A DNA stretch of 64,000 bases from Tachypleus tridentatus (Eukaryota; Arthropoda; Merostomata; Xiphosura; Limulidae), in assembly GCF_004210375.1 (NCBI RefSeq), contig NC_134830.1, positions 62,491,576-62,555,575 of the forward strand. The letters run 5' to 3'. The position numbers and the translations under genes were made by a program. Shown piece by piece: positions 23,192-36,004 of the stretch (its first letter is position 1; each line of letters begins with the position of its first letter). The notes under the pieces are model-generated. The model was not told where the DNA came from. It did no database searches and saw nothing but the letters and a program-made list of their open reading frames with translations.

Positions 23192-23203
23192 CAAAATCTC
23201 AGG

Positions 23204-25964
23204 CCAATGAGTCAGAGACAGTTCAAATCGACAACAATTACAGAGATGACGAACCATATGGTCATCTTTGCGAAAGCTATGACTTAAAGATATTCGAAGA
23301 AATATGAACTAAATACACTAAAATGTTTTTGTTTTATCCCCATTTCATAGTCAGAAAAAGTAGGATATAATCGATAACAGTCTGACTTTGTGACCTACTG
23401 TTCTCTACTGTATACATACATAAAGACATTAACCTAAATTAAAACCGGAATTAAAAATCTAATAAGTAAGTTATGATCAAATAAGTTGTGTAATTTATAT
23501 AACGTATTTTATATACTTCAGGCAAAGTATTTCATTTCAGAATAGTGAACGTTGCAATGATTAATAAATGTATATTTGCATGAAATCTGAGAGATATTAG
23601 TCCAGACATAACGGTATAAAAGTATCGATAAATATAGTTTTGAAAGTCCTTCATTCTGTTTGTGATGGGGAGTATTTAACATATTTCATGAATAAAAATA
23701 GAAACACCTTCAAAGCTTCTGATTAATTAAGAACCTCAGAACTTACCACTTTAAGGCTTTCCTACACGGATAAATACGCTGCCTTGTGATATGATTAATT
23801 TTATAATTTAAAATCTGTGTGTAACACGACAATGCCACTTTAGTCTGACTGTTGATAACACGTGATATCAAAGAATTACCTCAATGTTCTGCTGATTTCA
23901 ACTGAAGAAAAGGAGGAAAACACAAGCCATTTATTTAGACATAACCAACCTTAAGCTAGTTAAATTGGCCTATTTCATCGAAACTATAAATGTATATGTG
24001 TTCTTCATTGTCATTCTTGTTTATGATGAGTTTGAAACTGTCTGTTTAAACTAACGTACACTAACACTGAATATTTTGTTTAGGAGCTTTTTCTTTTCTT
24101 GTTATTTATTGGACAACGCTTCGCGTGCCTTGCATTTTAAACTCTGTGTTTGTAAAGACGGAAAACAACTCGTCCTTGAAGTACAGGAACCAGTTGAAAA
24201 AAAAATCATCTCTGCGCCTGCGCGAGTTTTGATATGTGGTTGTTACTTCTGCATATGTATCCATGTTCGTTTTTTTTTCTTTTGAAGATAAATAAATATA
24301 AAAGTATAAAGTTCAAACAGTTGTTTTCGTTCTAGTATCTAAATGACAGAGAGCTGAAAAGTAATATCTGATGATTTTAACAACTTTTCAAACAGCAACG
24401 CCAAAATAAAAGAAATTGTTAGAATATAAAAGATAAGCAAGTTTTAATTGTTTTTCTTATTGAAAAAATAATTGTTCATATTTGTTATGGTAATAATGTT
24501 TAGCTGCATAAACATCTTCCGTGCTATGAAAGTTTTCATAATAGTGCATGACTGTTATGGTGATTGGAATACAAAATTCTAGGTGATAAGTTTCACTCAC
24601 TACCCCGAGTTGTAGAAACGTGTAGTTTTAGTCCAGTTGTAGAAACCTGTTTTACTATCTCTACATTTACATTTCTTCTTACAACTGACTACAGGCGATG
24701 CATACTTATTAGTTATGTCTTCTGTTTTTCGATATTTAATTTTTTTCTAATCGGTGTTTATTTCTAGCATTTTTGTAGCTTTATTCAGATATCTTAAAAT
24801 CGGTGTGTTTCAAAGTTTTCGCCTTTAATACTGTAATGAGTGTACTAATACATCGTATATTCCACACTAATTTCTCTTATGGTAATAATAAGAGGTACAA
24901 AATATGGTTTTGTTTATATTAAAGATCTGTAATAGCAGTTAATGTCTTATGTGAAATTATAAAAAAATGTAGTCATAGTGACTTGAGAAAATGGGGTCGA
25001 TAATCTGAAATAAACTGGATAACCATTTCCTATGTTTATTGGTAAAAAAAAAAAGATTTAATTTGCTTTGTATCGGTTACAACCGAAAATCAGAAGCCCT
25101 AATGACAGTTTTCAGCATGAGAAATTGAGAGTTTAAGAGCTATTTTTGTCATTGGTTAAGTTAACATACAGGGGCCATGTTTTATTTGGCGGTGCATACC
25201 TATCGCTCTGAGGGTCTTAATTAGATATCTCTCACTTTTAACTTTACACGTTGTAAGTCTGCATCGTAATTTTGTTCTTGTGGAAATATTTAATATCTGT
25301 CAGTTATTCAGATTTTAGAGGATCTGCAATAATCTAGATTTTATTTCTGATCATTAATAGGGACTTTTTAGGTGCAGTAATCTAATATGGGGGTTTTCAT
25401 CATTTAATGTTTATTTCAGCGACATGTTGTTTCGAACAGTCTCAAAACGTAAATCTAAAGTTCCTAGATTAAAAATTACGGTTGTATTTTGGGTGAATTA
25501 TTCTAGGTATTTCGAGGTAAAATTACAGGACTTATCTTAATACTTTATTCAGGTCTTTCTCAGAAACGGGAGGTAAGTAACTGTTTTAAGGACTCTACCA
25601 ATTCAGATGGACGTTCTAAACTGTCATCGGCCTTGATGTATTGGAAGTCGAACTGTTCACGTGTTACTGATTCCGTGGGTTTTAAAGCGCTTAAATAATC
25701 TCAGCAAACTGTACGAAGGTCTTCCATTGCCCCTTCACCCTACCGTTACTCTTAATTTATGATAACTCTCTTCATAGCAACTCATTCCGAACTGGCTAGA
25801 AAGAATAGACACTAGAGTCTAATAACCATTCTGATTTTTTTTCAGCTAACGGTTGTTCTGGCTAGTTCTTTCATGCAAGTGAACAAGGCAGATAACTTAT
25901 GGTTATTTTTTCGTTTACTTACTTAAAAAAATAAAATTTAAATAGGCTTACAAGTTCTTGGTTT
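23204..25964. other. intergenic, no gene seen
   Basis: No SINE or transposon was recognised. Frames of 67-69 codons (24076-24285, 24564-24767) start at weak or non-ATG codons and show no domain. Confidence 0.45.
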
Positions 25965-25995
25965 CAATTTCGCGCAAAGCTACACGAGAGCTAAT
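25965..25995 (-). mobile_element. SINE-1 tail scrap
   Basis: Reads caatttcgcgcaaagctaca then cgagagct, the complement of the last ~30 bases of SINE-1. It abuts the extended SINE-1 repeat that follows. Confidence 0.6.
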
Positions 25996-26354
25996 AATAT
26001 TGAAACAAGAGGGAATCCTTAGTAGTCGCAGGGCTAATTAGATCTCAAATCGGCCAAGAATTGAAGGTACTAGCTGAAAGTTTGTTTGCTTTTGAATTTC
26101 GCGTACAGCTACACGAGGGCTATCTGCGCTAGCCGTCCATAATTTAGCAACGTAAGACAAAGAGAAGGCAGCTCGTCATCACCACCCATAGCCAACTCTT
26201 GGGCTACTCTTTTACCAACGCACAGTAAGATTGACCGTCACATTATAACATCCTCACGGCTAAAAGGGCGAACATATTTGGTACGATGTGGTTTTAAACC
26301 CGGGACGCTCAGATTACGAGTCGAGTGCCTTAACCACCTGTCCATCCTGGGTCT
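25996..26354 (-). mobile_element. SINE-1 with extended 3' tail (copy A)
   Basis: A near full-length reverse SINE-1 (about 26083-26354) is preceded in window order by ~85 bp containing gggaatcc, agtagtcgcagg and ctaattagatctcaaatcg. The same extension joins SINE-1 at the same point at 32337-32697. The composite therefore appears to be a repeat unit of its own, a long-tailed SINE-1 variant or part of a larger repeat. Confidence 0.75.
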
Positions 26355-26897
26355 ACAAAGTGTAAAAAGCAGAATAAGAGGATATTTTAACGAATAAGAT
26401 ATCCTGATGAAGGTAAATACTGTCATCTAAAGAAAACAGGCATTTCATACTAACAGTAATTGGTCAATACTTACAAGAATTATTTGTTTACATTTACATG
26501 CACACGCTTTAGAGCGTGTGTAGCAATGTATTTAAAAGCAAACAGCCAGATAAGTATTAAAGCAATTAAAAACAAAAATCCAGAAAATTATGACAAAGTC
26601 CAAAATGCAAGTATTGTATAGATACGTTTTTTTTCTAAATAATTTGAACGAAGACAGCTATACTTTTAGTTTCTGAAATAAGATTAAACCGTGTTAAAAA
26701 TCCACACATAACTGATGACTCTGACGGTTGACATCTGCAAACGTGTTCTTGTCCATCATCTCACTTCTTCAGGAATAATAATACGTATGGACTTTTCTTC
26801 CAATAAGAAATGATTCCAAGCATGCAGCGAATGTATCAAGTAGGATATATGAAACGAAAAAGGGAGTCTATGAAACATTCATAACCATCGCTTGGCG

Positions 26898-27162
26898 CCA
26901 TGTGGGTTAAGGCGTTCGTTCGTAATCCGAGGGTCGCGGATTCGAATCCCCGTCTCACTAAACATGATCACTCTTTCAGCCGTGGGGCTGTTATAATGTG
27001 ACGGCCATTCCCACTATTCGTTGGTAAAAGAGTATCCTAAAAGTTAGCGGTGGGTGGTGATGACTAGCTGCCTTCCTCTAGTCTTATACTGCTATAGTAG
27101 GGACGGCTAGCATAGATAGCTCTTAAGTAGCTTTGCGCGAAATTCAAAACAAACAACAAACA
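26898..27162 (+). mobile_element. SINE-1 with 15 bp target site duplication
   Basis: The copy has a shortened A-box region (ccatgtgggttaaggcg), B box ggattcgaatcc, full body and AAAC tail. Perfect 15 bp direct repeats aaccatcgcttggcg flank it at 26883-26897 and 27163-27177. This is the clearest retroposition footprint in the window. Confidence 0.95.
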
Positions 27163-27290
27163 AACCATCGCTTGGCGTGTATGAAATTCCAGTATTAATA
27201 TTATTAAAACTGTATGGACTTATATGGAAATTGAGGTCAAACGGCAATCAGTAACCTTGGCTAAGTTGATGAGTATTATACAGGATAATT

Positions 27291-27402
27291 GGAACAATAT
27301 TTTACAATAATACAGTGATAAAGTTCTAGTAGCATAAAAACAAAGTGGAACAATATTTTACAATAATACAGTGATAAAGTTCTAGTAGCATAAAAACAAA
27401 GT
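27291..27402. repeat. perfect 56 bp tandem duplication
   Basis: Two adjacent identical copies (27291-27346 and 27347-27402), each beginning ggaacaatattttacaataa. Perfect identity suggests a recent duplication or an assembly artefact. It has no coding content. Confidence 0.95.
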
Positions 27403-27678
27403 GGGTTTCTCTGTTTAAAGCAAACATAAAATACTAAAACTTATTCACTACTTTATAATTTCTGAAATAATCTGTAATACTATGAAAAATTGACCGTTTC
27501 GTAACAGTTAGTCATTGTTTTTGACTCATGTATGAATCTCACCTCTGCGTTTTCACAATTATTTATAACACAGTATCAATGACTAAATAAACACATTAGC
27601 CTACACAACATTTTTTTTTCTTTTAAATAAACGAGTTTTAAAAATACGTTAGCCATTTTTATGAGGCAGGCAGGAAAT

Positions 27679-27942
27679 TTTTTTTTGTGGAATTTCGCAC
27701 AAAGCTACTCAAGGACTATCTGCGCTAGCCGTCCCTAATTTAGCAGTGTAAGACTAGAGGGAAGGCAGCTATTCATCACCACCCACCGCCAACTCTTGGG
27801 CTACTCTCTTACCAACGAATAGTGGGATTGACCGTCACATTATAACGCCCCCACGGCTAGGAGGGCGAGCATGTTTGGCGCGAACCCGCGACCCTCAGAT
27901 TACGAAGCGCACGCCTTAACGCGCTAGGCCATGCCAGGCCCT
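27679..27942 (-). mobile_element. SINE-1, alternative-head subfamily, with TSD
   Basis: Reverse copy whose head complement reads cagattacgaagcgcacgcc then ttaacgcgctaggcc, matching the 22927 subfamily. It is flanked by an 11 bp duplication aggcaggaaat (27668-27678 and 27943-27953). Confidence 0.93.
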
Positions 27943-27953
27943 AGGCAGGAAAT

Positions 27954-29080
27954 AGAACAGCCTTGTAGCATTTGTTTTCCTTGAACAGTTTATATTAACT
28001 TTATTATTCGAAAGGATTTCTGGTGCAAAGTATTATATAAATAAAATAATAATCACGGACAACGAATGGTTATCTTGGTTTTATTCAACTTAAAACCTAC
28101 AAAATGACAACGAAAAGTATAAAACAAATACTTTAACGAAATCAACTTTATTTTAGCAAATAAACTGAACAAATGCAATCATTTCAACTTAAGCCTAAAT
28201 TCATGAACAGTTACTACAAATGACGTCGTGGAATCTGAGCTTAAACTACACGTTTAATTACTTTTTGTTTTAAATCGCTCATTCTCATGAACTAATTGTA
28301 AACGTGCATTCGTGATACATGTTACATCACATTACAGAGAAATGCATAGTAAATTATCCAGATCACAACCACACAGCTGGATAGTTTCATACGCCAGTGT
28401 ATTTGTTAAGTATACTGCTTCCTTAACAATGACACACCACTTGGTTGAACACGATTTGTACTGAAGGACTTTTCTGTTATACATGCACACATTAGAAATA
28501 TAGAGAACTGCTTAACCCTCAGTAATCAATGACAGTTAAAGATTATTCTCAGGGATAAAAAAACAAAACAGTTTGATATTTTCTTTCTTTTTGTTCACTG
28601 TATAATAACATATATAATTCTCGCCTCCAACATTTACCCGAGAATTACCACATGCCAGTCAACTCTCTGCTACTAAGTACTTAAACAGCTGACCCCTAGT
28701 GGTGGTTCGCTATTTAAACTACTAAAAATGTATACATAAGAAAGAAAGTAAAACTACTGACGTAAATAATGTAACTTGAATGATTCGTTCAGAAAAAAGG
28801 TTTTCTTTCATATTATCTGGCGTTAAACTCAAAAATATTAATCAGAACCTCAGTTGCAACACAATTTTTGCAAGAGTAAAGTGTTCGTGTGTACTGAAGT
28901 ATAAGGCAGAGACGAGGTGTATTCACTGTTTAAAAACGGGGATTTGATACGTTTTGTTCTTTACCAACATAAAAACAATGTATAGCCTTACAAGTGGTTG
29001 CTACAAATCGTATTTGTTTTCGGAAGAAGTTCTATGTATGGTTGTTAATATGTAAAATTAATTATACTGTCAGCATCACA
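27954..29080. other. intergenic, no gene seen
   Basis: AT-rich unique sequence. No repeat, RNA gene or coding frame could be supported. Confidence 0.45.
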
Positions 29081-29380
29081 ACAGAATCACGTGCTCATCT
29101 CCTATCCTGCTATTGGTAAAACAGAATCATATGTCCACCTGCCATCCTGCTATTGGAACAACATAATCACATGCCTATCTCTTACCCTGTTAATGGCACA
29201 ACATAATAACATATCCATCTTCCACCATGCTATTGGTACAACATATTCACATGTCCGTCTTCCACCCTGCTATTGGCACAACATAATAATATGTCCATCT
29301 TCCACCCTGCTATTGGCACAATGTAATCATATATCCATCTCTCGCTCTGTTATAAGCAGAACAGAGTAACATGCCTAGCT
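29081..29380. repeat. minisatellite, 40 bp unit x ~7.5
   Basis: Tandem copies of a 40 bp unit with the core caccctgctattggcacaac followed by ataatcacatgtcc. Units are noticeably diverged. A 92-codon frame crosses it only because stops are rare in the unit; the period is not a multiple of three and the peptide does not repeat in register, so I do not call a gene. Confidence 0.9.
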
Positions 29381-30608
29381 TCTTTTTTGTTATTATGTAA
29401 TTTAAGTACAGCAATTTTATTTTGATTTCTCACTATGCATGAATAAATATGTAGAATATGTTATAGGCCCCTAGCCTTCATCGCTGAATAGAACTATTAG
29501 AGCTAATAGGTGCCGATTAAATGACTTGCTTGAACCAAAGATACTTAATAAATACAGTCTGTTATGCTAAATGATGGTTTCGTATATTCTCAGGTGCTGA
29601 ACAATAGTTATTCGGGTTAATTACATATCTTAGACGTTTATGCTAAACTAAATGTAGTGCATTTTGTTAAAAAAAAAGTAAATGGTCAGAACAGTGACCA
29701 ATCTCCTAACCCTGCAACATCGACAGATTTTTGTGCATCCAAGCACAAGCCAAGAAGTGAAAGTTTGTTTTATTGATAATGAGGCTCATAAAAGTTTGCA
29801 CACTGTGCAGTAGATGGAGTGTATTTTACAACGACAGGTTTATATTTGATTGGTCAGGTTTTAAAACATTTTGCGACTCTGATTGTTGGTCCAGTGCCAG
29901 CAGCAAGTATGACGGCTGTAAAACCAGTTTAAAACATGTTTAATCTCTTATAAGCAGATTGAACGTTTAAAAGTTAGATTTTAGCAACACGCCTTTGCTC
30001 TTAGTTCTGTTTTTCACCAGCTCATAGAAGTGAGTCTCTTGTTTATTAAAGGTGAAAGTGATGGTGCAAGCAAACAGATTTAAAGATGGTGGAAATTTTT
30101 CTTATTGGTTTTTGTGACGGAAACCAACGATGCTTTATTATATATATTATTAAAATTGTAAAATGATATCTTCCAGGTGGAAAACACAGGGTTGTTTCTT
30201 TATTTTATCAGGAAGCTTATTTTAATAGAATATATGTGAGCAATATATACTTGCAAAGTGTTTCAATCAACTAATCACAACTGAGAATATTTCGAGTTTG
30301 GTGGTAACTTGTTAAACATTGCTTCAAAACATTGTTGGATTCGGTGCCTTTATCACGTTTTAAAATGACCACTTTTTCATTTAATTAATTCCTGGAATTA
30401 ACTAGGCTTTTTCAATAAGAAGTTGAAGTTGCTCGTGGGATTAATTTTTAAGAATCAAATATTTGTGAATTAGTTGATTTGTTGACACATATTTACCTTC
30501 CTTAAAGCATATCTGGAGACAAGTAAAAGTCATTACCAGTTCAATACCACATAAGCATAGATGCAATTTATCTCACAGTTCTACATATAACATTTAAATT
30601 ATTAAAAA
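29381..30608. other. intergenic, no gene seen
   Basis: AT-rich sequence without recognisable repeats or coding. Confidence 0.45.
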
Positions 30609-30878
30609 CGGCCCAGCATGGCCAGATGGCTAAGGCACTCGACTCGTAATCCAAGGGTCGCGGATTCAAATCCCCGTCACACTAAACATGTTCGCCCTTA
30701 CAGCCATGGGGGCGTTATAAAGTTTCAGTCAATCCCATTTTTCGTTGGTAAAGGAGTAGCCCAAGAGTTGGCGGTGGGTGGTGATGACTAGCTGCCTTCC
30801 CTCTAGTCGTACACTGCTAAATTAGGGACAGTTAGCGCAGATGGCCCTCGTGTAGCTTTGAGCGAAATTCAAACTAAA
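30609..30878 (+). mobile_element. SINE-1, full length
   Basis: Complete copy beginning ggcccagcatggcc, with B box ggattcaaatcc, the central gtgggtggtgatgactagct and a tail ending attcaaactaaacc. No clear target duplication was seen. Confidence 0.92.
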
Positions 30879-31515
30879 CCAAACCCTCAAAAACCTCGTA
30901 ATGTAGGAGCAATAGATTGGGAAACGTTTCGTGTTGATATACCTTCTCTGAACACTAATAGTTGAATAAGAAAGGGAAAATTTAATGTTTGATATTCACA
31001 GCGAAACTCATTCGTTCAAAACGTTTACGTCACCGCTTAATTCCAAGAAAACACATTATACGACGATTTCTTAAAAAAAACACTAAAAACTTGCAATACT
31101 ATTTGATGTTATATGAGACCTTTAGGTTTACTTTTAATGGGATTGCTTTGAAACTGAAATTAAGAACTTGAAAATATTTATAAAGGTGGAGAAAAAAAGA
31201 AAGAACCCAACGCGTATGTGATATAAAGGAAAGCAACAGGTTTAGTCTTTCGCAGAATACAAAATTAAGTGAATCATTATCGTTACAAAAGTGTATTGAA
31301 CTTACATCAATATCATACATTACTTGTCATTCACTTATTTTTAGTGATTTCGGTAATTAACATTGGTGAATTATTTGCTACTGTTGCTTTACTTCAAGAA
31401 ATAAAATTCTTAAACCTGTTATGTTTCGGCTTTTTTTTCGTAGTATTTTGTTCAATTTATAAGTCACAGATCTCATTTACAATTTAGATTTACGGATGAA
31501 TTTAGTTATAACAGT
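30879..31515. other. intergenic, no gene seen
   Basis: Overlapping 60-73 codon frames on both strands (30989-31487) lack domains. I could not support a gene. Confidence 0.4.
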
Positions 31516-31632
31516 CGCATGCTAGTACAGCGGTAAGTCTACGGACTTACAACGCTAAAATCATGGGTTCGATTCCCCTCAGTGGATTCAGCAGATAGCC
31601 CGATGTGGCTTTGCTCTAAAAAAACAAACACA
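31516..31632 (+). mobile_element. SINE-2, full length
   Basis: Good family representative: gctagtacagcggtaagtct, B box gggttcgattcccc, tail gatagcccgatgtggctttg and an A-rich end with AAACA. Confidence 0.85.
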
Positions 31633-31645
31633 AGTTATAACAGCA

Positions 31646-31893
31646 GACTGGGTGTGGTTAACGTTGTGAAGGGCTCGCGATTTGGTGCCACGAAAGCATC
31701 TTCCATGCTTTAGGAGTGTGAACGCGTAATAGGAGTGAACGACAAATCCAACTATTCAATTGGACAAGAGTAGCCAAAGAGCTGGCAGTGGGTGCCGTTG
31801 ATTAGCCGCATTTACTCCAGTTTATCACTTCAAAACTAGGAACGGCTGTGCGCTAGTGGCTCTTGGGTAACTTTGCGCGGAATTCTGAAACAA
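31646..31893 (+). mobile_element. SINE-1-like element, strongly diverged
   Basis: It follows the SINE-1 plan (gtgtggttaacg head, ggacaagagtagccaaagag, ctttgcgcggaattctg then aaacaaac), but the middle and the tRNA-like head are heavily altered. It is either a very old copy or a sister family. Confidence 0.6.
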
Positions 31894-32336
31894 ACTAAAG
31901 CTAAAATGGCACAAAAAATGAAAATTTTGAAATATTGTCACACGATCTGTTAATGTTGATATAAACGTAATACGTTCTTTCACACAGGAATGTTTACTGT
32001 TTCTTAAAAAATAAATATCGTTATGTAGAACAGATATGTGTATTAAAATTGCCTCGCTTAACCATCCTGATTTTTAGTGACTTTTCTATAATTTAGCTTT
32101 CACTCTGGAGGGTTAATGGTACGTTGACACACTTGCAAGGCTATAAACATGAACTCTATTCTTCTTATTTGAAGATAGCGTAAATAAACGGTAGTGTAGA
32201 TTTTGGCTCAAACGTTTCACATTTTGTTATTGAAGTGTTGAGATTAATTAGTACCTTCTGTTGTTTTTTTAAAATAGATCTTGAATGAAAAGAGTAACAG
32301 TTGTAGCAGGTGGAGTAACAAACTGTACTGGTAGTA
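31894..32336. other. intergenic, no gene seen
   Basis: Nothing recognisable on either strand. Confidence 0.45.
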
Positions 32337-32697
32337 ATGACATTAAAACAAGAGGGAATCCTCAGTAGTCGCAGGTCTAATTAGATCTCAAATCGACCAA
32401 GAATTGGAGCTACGAGCTAAAAGTTTGTTTGTTTTTGAATTTCGTGCAAAGCTACACCAGGGCTATCTGTGCTAGTCGTCCCTAATTTAGCAGTGTAAGA
32501 CAAGAGGGAAGGCAGCGAGTCATCACCACCCACCGCCAAATCTTGGGCTATTCTTTTATCAACGAACAGTATGATTGACCATCACATTATAACGCCCCCA
32601 CGGCTGAAAGAGCAAGCATGTTTGGTGTGACAGGGAATCGAACCCGCGACCCTCGGATTACGAGTCAAGTGCCTTAACCACCTGGCCATGCTGGGCC
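32337..32697 (-). mobile_element. SINE-1 with extended 3' tail (copy B)
   Basis: A reverse SINE-1 (about 32426-32697) joined to the same ~85 bp extension (gggaatcc, agtagtcgcagg, ctaattagatctcaaatcg) seen at 25996. Its head is well preserved, with ccacctggccatgctgggcc at the outer end. Confidence 0.78.
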
Positions 32698-33825
32698 CGA
32701 AACGTTTGTACTTGAAAAAACGAACAAATTCAGAGTCATTCTACGAGCAGCCCTTATGCAAGTTAAGATCATTGTTTATTTCTATTATACGGATAAAGGA
32801 AAGAGCAGACCTAAAAATTATTAGCTTACTGCAGTGTAGTGATAACAATGCGTAATCAAATCTAGAGAGTTTTTTGAAACAAGTTGGTTTCAGGTTTCAG
32901 CGCAGAATCTTAGCAAAGTATCTGCAACATTATCAAATTATCCACATTCGATATTCCCCATTACAGTATATTTACTTGTGTTATTATGTACTTACTGTAT
33001 AGAAAATGTATGATCATGTATGAATTTACCTCATATCAACAATTTGTGGTGATGAAAAGTTTACGTCGTGTACAAAAATTCGGAAATTTTATTTTAGAAA
33101 AAACATAATCGCTCGACCAGTTAGCAACCACTTATAAGGAATTATATATTTTGCATAAATAGATGACGAAACTTTGTCTGTTGAATCATAATTTTCAAGA
33201 CTCATCTTTATCTATAATAAAAAAGAAAAGAAATGGGTCATCCAATAGGTAACACAATTGCGTTAAGTGCTGTCTACAAATGAAGGAAAACAACTAATGG
33301 ATAGATCTTGTATATATATTAGTTTACGTACTGTTATTTGTTTGGCGTGGTTATGATAGACTCCTGACAACTGTTAAATAACAACTGGTGTGATTAGTTC
33401 AAAAACCTCTAATTTCTAATGAAAACTGAATGATGGCTAACAATGTTAAGTGTAGTTGATGACTTACTGGATGCATGTGATTTTGTCCGAAAAGTCGTGT
33501 CAAATACTCTATTGTATCATTGATAAAGGTATGGGTAACACATCACGAGGTACTTAACCATGCTGGGTGAGCTTGGGAATGTTCTTGTACAGGGATTAAG
33601 TTTTTTGATCCCTTTGAATGACTGGAACGACGTGTTTTGAATCCTTCGAAAGCGAACAACATCTATAGTGCACCAAAACTTAGTTCATCTTAACTAAGGC
33701 TAGACATGACATACTGTAGTAGTTAGGGTTCAGAGTTTGCTTCTCTTTTCCGTAAAAAAAAAAAAAAAAAAGCAAAGGGGATCCACAGCTGAGAACAGCT
33801 CGTGAGTAGTTATAAAAATAATGCT
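32698..33825. other. intergenic, no gene seen; poly-A run at 33754-33771
   Basis: A run of 18 A is the only simple repeat of note. No coding frame is supported. Confidence 0.45.
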
Positions 33826-33943
33826 CAATGAGTTGGTAGCGAAAGTGGTTGACTTTCTGCTTTTTCTCTAGTTTAACATTTCCCATTTAGAAGCGACCAG
33901 CGCAGATAGCTATTGTGAGACTCTGCTTGAAAGAAAACAAACC
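33826..33943 (+). mobile_element. SINE-1 3' fragment, eroded
   Basis: Weak but ordered similarity to the SINE-1 end: ctctagtttaacatttccca, cgaccagcgcagatagctat, then a terminus of the form gaaaacaaacc. The head is missing. Confidence 0.5.
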
Positions 33944-34295
33944 AAAGTGCTTAAAAATGCTGCATTTCCATCCTGTTTGACAAGAACTCCTTTAATACAA
34001 TATGCATGAATTGATTATAATTGGTGTGAAGTGCGTGACAGTGTCTTCACACAACTTTCTTAGCCATCATGAGTGCTGAATCTCAACCCGATTGAATGTG
34101 TATTTCGGATGAACTGGACGTCGCATTCCGTGAACTATCTGTTCAGAATACTCTTCGAAGAAGAGATAAGAGTTGCCAGTTGCAATAAAAAATGCAACTG
34201 TTTCTCTTTTAACTTTAGAGAATATACCATTGCATGCCTCCGGTTACCTTGCAAATATATCATTGTGTGATCAATATTGCTAATTAAACTTTGAA

Positions 34296-34533
34296 GCGGG
34301 GTAAATGCAAGACGATCGTTTGACTCCGTAATTCGAGGGTCACAGGCTCGAATCCCCATCGTGGTGGCGTTATAATGTGACGGTCAAACCCACTATTCGT
34401 TGGTAAAAGAGTAGCCCAAGAGTTGGCAGTGGGTAGTGATGACTAGCTGCCTTCCCTCTAGTCTTACACTGCAAAATTAAGGACAGGTAGCGCAGATAGC
34501 CCTCGTGTAGCTTTGTGCAAAATCCCAAACAAA
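34296..34533 (+). mobile_element. SINE-1 with internal deletion
   Basis: The head is degraded (tgactccgtaattcgagggt, B box ggctcgaatcc). The segment normally between the B box and the GGCGTTATAATG motif is deleted, and the rest is well preserved to the AAAC tail. Confidence 0.85.
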
Positions 34534-35638
34534 AAAAGCAAAATATTAGTTAAGTAAGATAATAATAATTTAATACTACAACCAGCGTTCAAACACAGGT
34601 GGTGATAACCGTTACCTATGCAGTTATTTTAATTACATGATTATCATTTTATAAATTTCATACACATACAGCTTTTCGCCTCCTAAGCTAGAGTCTGCGT
34701 TAGAGATAAAATGAAAATTAGGTTCAGGATAAGAAATTATCAATATTAATCACAACAGCGTTATGTCAAATACAAAACTTAGTTTTACAGATAAACCTTG
34801 ATACTTTATTGCTTTACGTCTAATGTTATACACAACTAATATAAAATAAAGGCTTATTCTTTAAGTATAAGAGTTTATGTAGCGCTTTCACCAACTTATA
34901 ATTATTCATCAATTTTTCAGCTTATGCCACTTATATACAAATAAATACTTTTCACTTTCTAGTCTTTTTAGTACTGTATTTAATTTGAAAGCCAAATCAC
35001 GTTTGAAAAATACAGAAGACGAAACTTGTTGGAATTGGCTCGTGATCTATAAGTGACCTCTCACCTATCTTTAAACTATCCAAAGTTGAAAATTATAAAC
35101 TACAAAGTTATTTAAGAACAGAAACAAAAACTAAGATACTAAGACAGCTATTTAAAAGTAGTTTTTTTATAACAAGGAAAACTCAGCTTAGAAATCAAGA
35201 AATCAACATACAAGCACTTAAGTTTAGGAAAACAAAAGCAAAATTATTGATTTTACGCTTTTGTAGTTTAAATATAGCAAATCATATACAGCTATTTATC
35301 CACTTACATGGGCTAAAATTAGTTAAGTGAATAGCGCGTCGAGCTGTAAATCAAAAGGTTCAAGATTTGAGCTACAATAATGACACTGAGCGAACGCTTT
35401 GTAGTTTCAGTTTTCGGTGCCATTCTAATTTTGACAGTTATTCTTACTATTCAATAAACACTGGCATGTAGACGACGACTGTTGTTAATTGGGTTCCTTC
35501 TTCCTGGTCAGAAGATCTAAATTAGGAATGGCTATAAATCCTGGGGTCTCTGACCAGCTATGAAGCGCAAGGATAGCACTGTTAAAGGTGAAAAATTCCA
35601 AATTCCTTGTATGTATATGACATTATTCAAACGATTTT
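34534..35638. other. intergenic; decayed tRNA-like patch ~35325-35385
   Basis: AT-rich. The stretch aagtgaatagcgcgtcgagc followed by aaaggttcaagatttgagct resembles a tRNA A/B-box pair and is probably an old tRNA-derived repeat. Nothing else was seen. Confidence 0.4.
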
Positions 35639-35912
35639 GACTTGGCATGGCCAGGTGGTTAAGGCACTCGACTTGTAATACGAGGGTCACGGGTTTGAAT
35701 TCCCGTCTCACCAAACATGCTGGCCCTTTCAATCGTGTGGGCGTTATAATTATGACGGTCAATCCCACCATTCGTTGGTAAAAGAGTACCTACCCCAAGA
35801 GTTGGCAGTGGGTGGTGATGACTAGCTACCTTCTTTATAGTTTTACACTGCTAAATTACGGACGGCTAGCGCAGATAGCCCTCGTGTAGCTTTGTGCGAA
35901 ATTCAAAACAAA
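35639..35912 (+). mobile_element. SINE-1, full length
   Basis: Complete copy: cttggcatggccaggtggtt, B box gggtttgaattcc, full body, with a small duplication at agagtacctaccccaaga. The 79-codon minus frame over it is a shadow. Confidence 0.92.
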
Positions 35913-35925
35913 CAAATGATTGATG

Positions 35926-36004
35926 TGTGTGTGTGTGTGTATTTCTTATAAGAAAAGCCTCATCGGGCAATCTACCGTGTCCACCGATAGAAAACGAATC
36001 CCAT
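35926..36004 (-). mobile_element. SINE-2 fragment with GT microsatellite
   Basis: A GT repeat (about 8 units) leads into ttataagaaaagcctcatcg and ggcaatctaccgtgtccacc, the complement of the SINE-2 tail and middle. The dinucleotide run probably grew from the element's AC tail. Confidence 0.65.

Noticed and set aside
29091-29369. 92-codon frame as a repeat protein
   Set aside because: It spans a 40 bp minisatellite whose period is not a multiple of three; the open frame is incidental.
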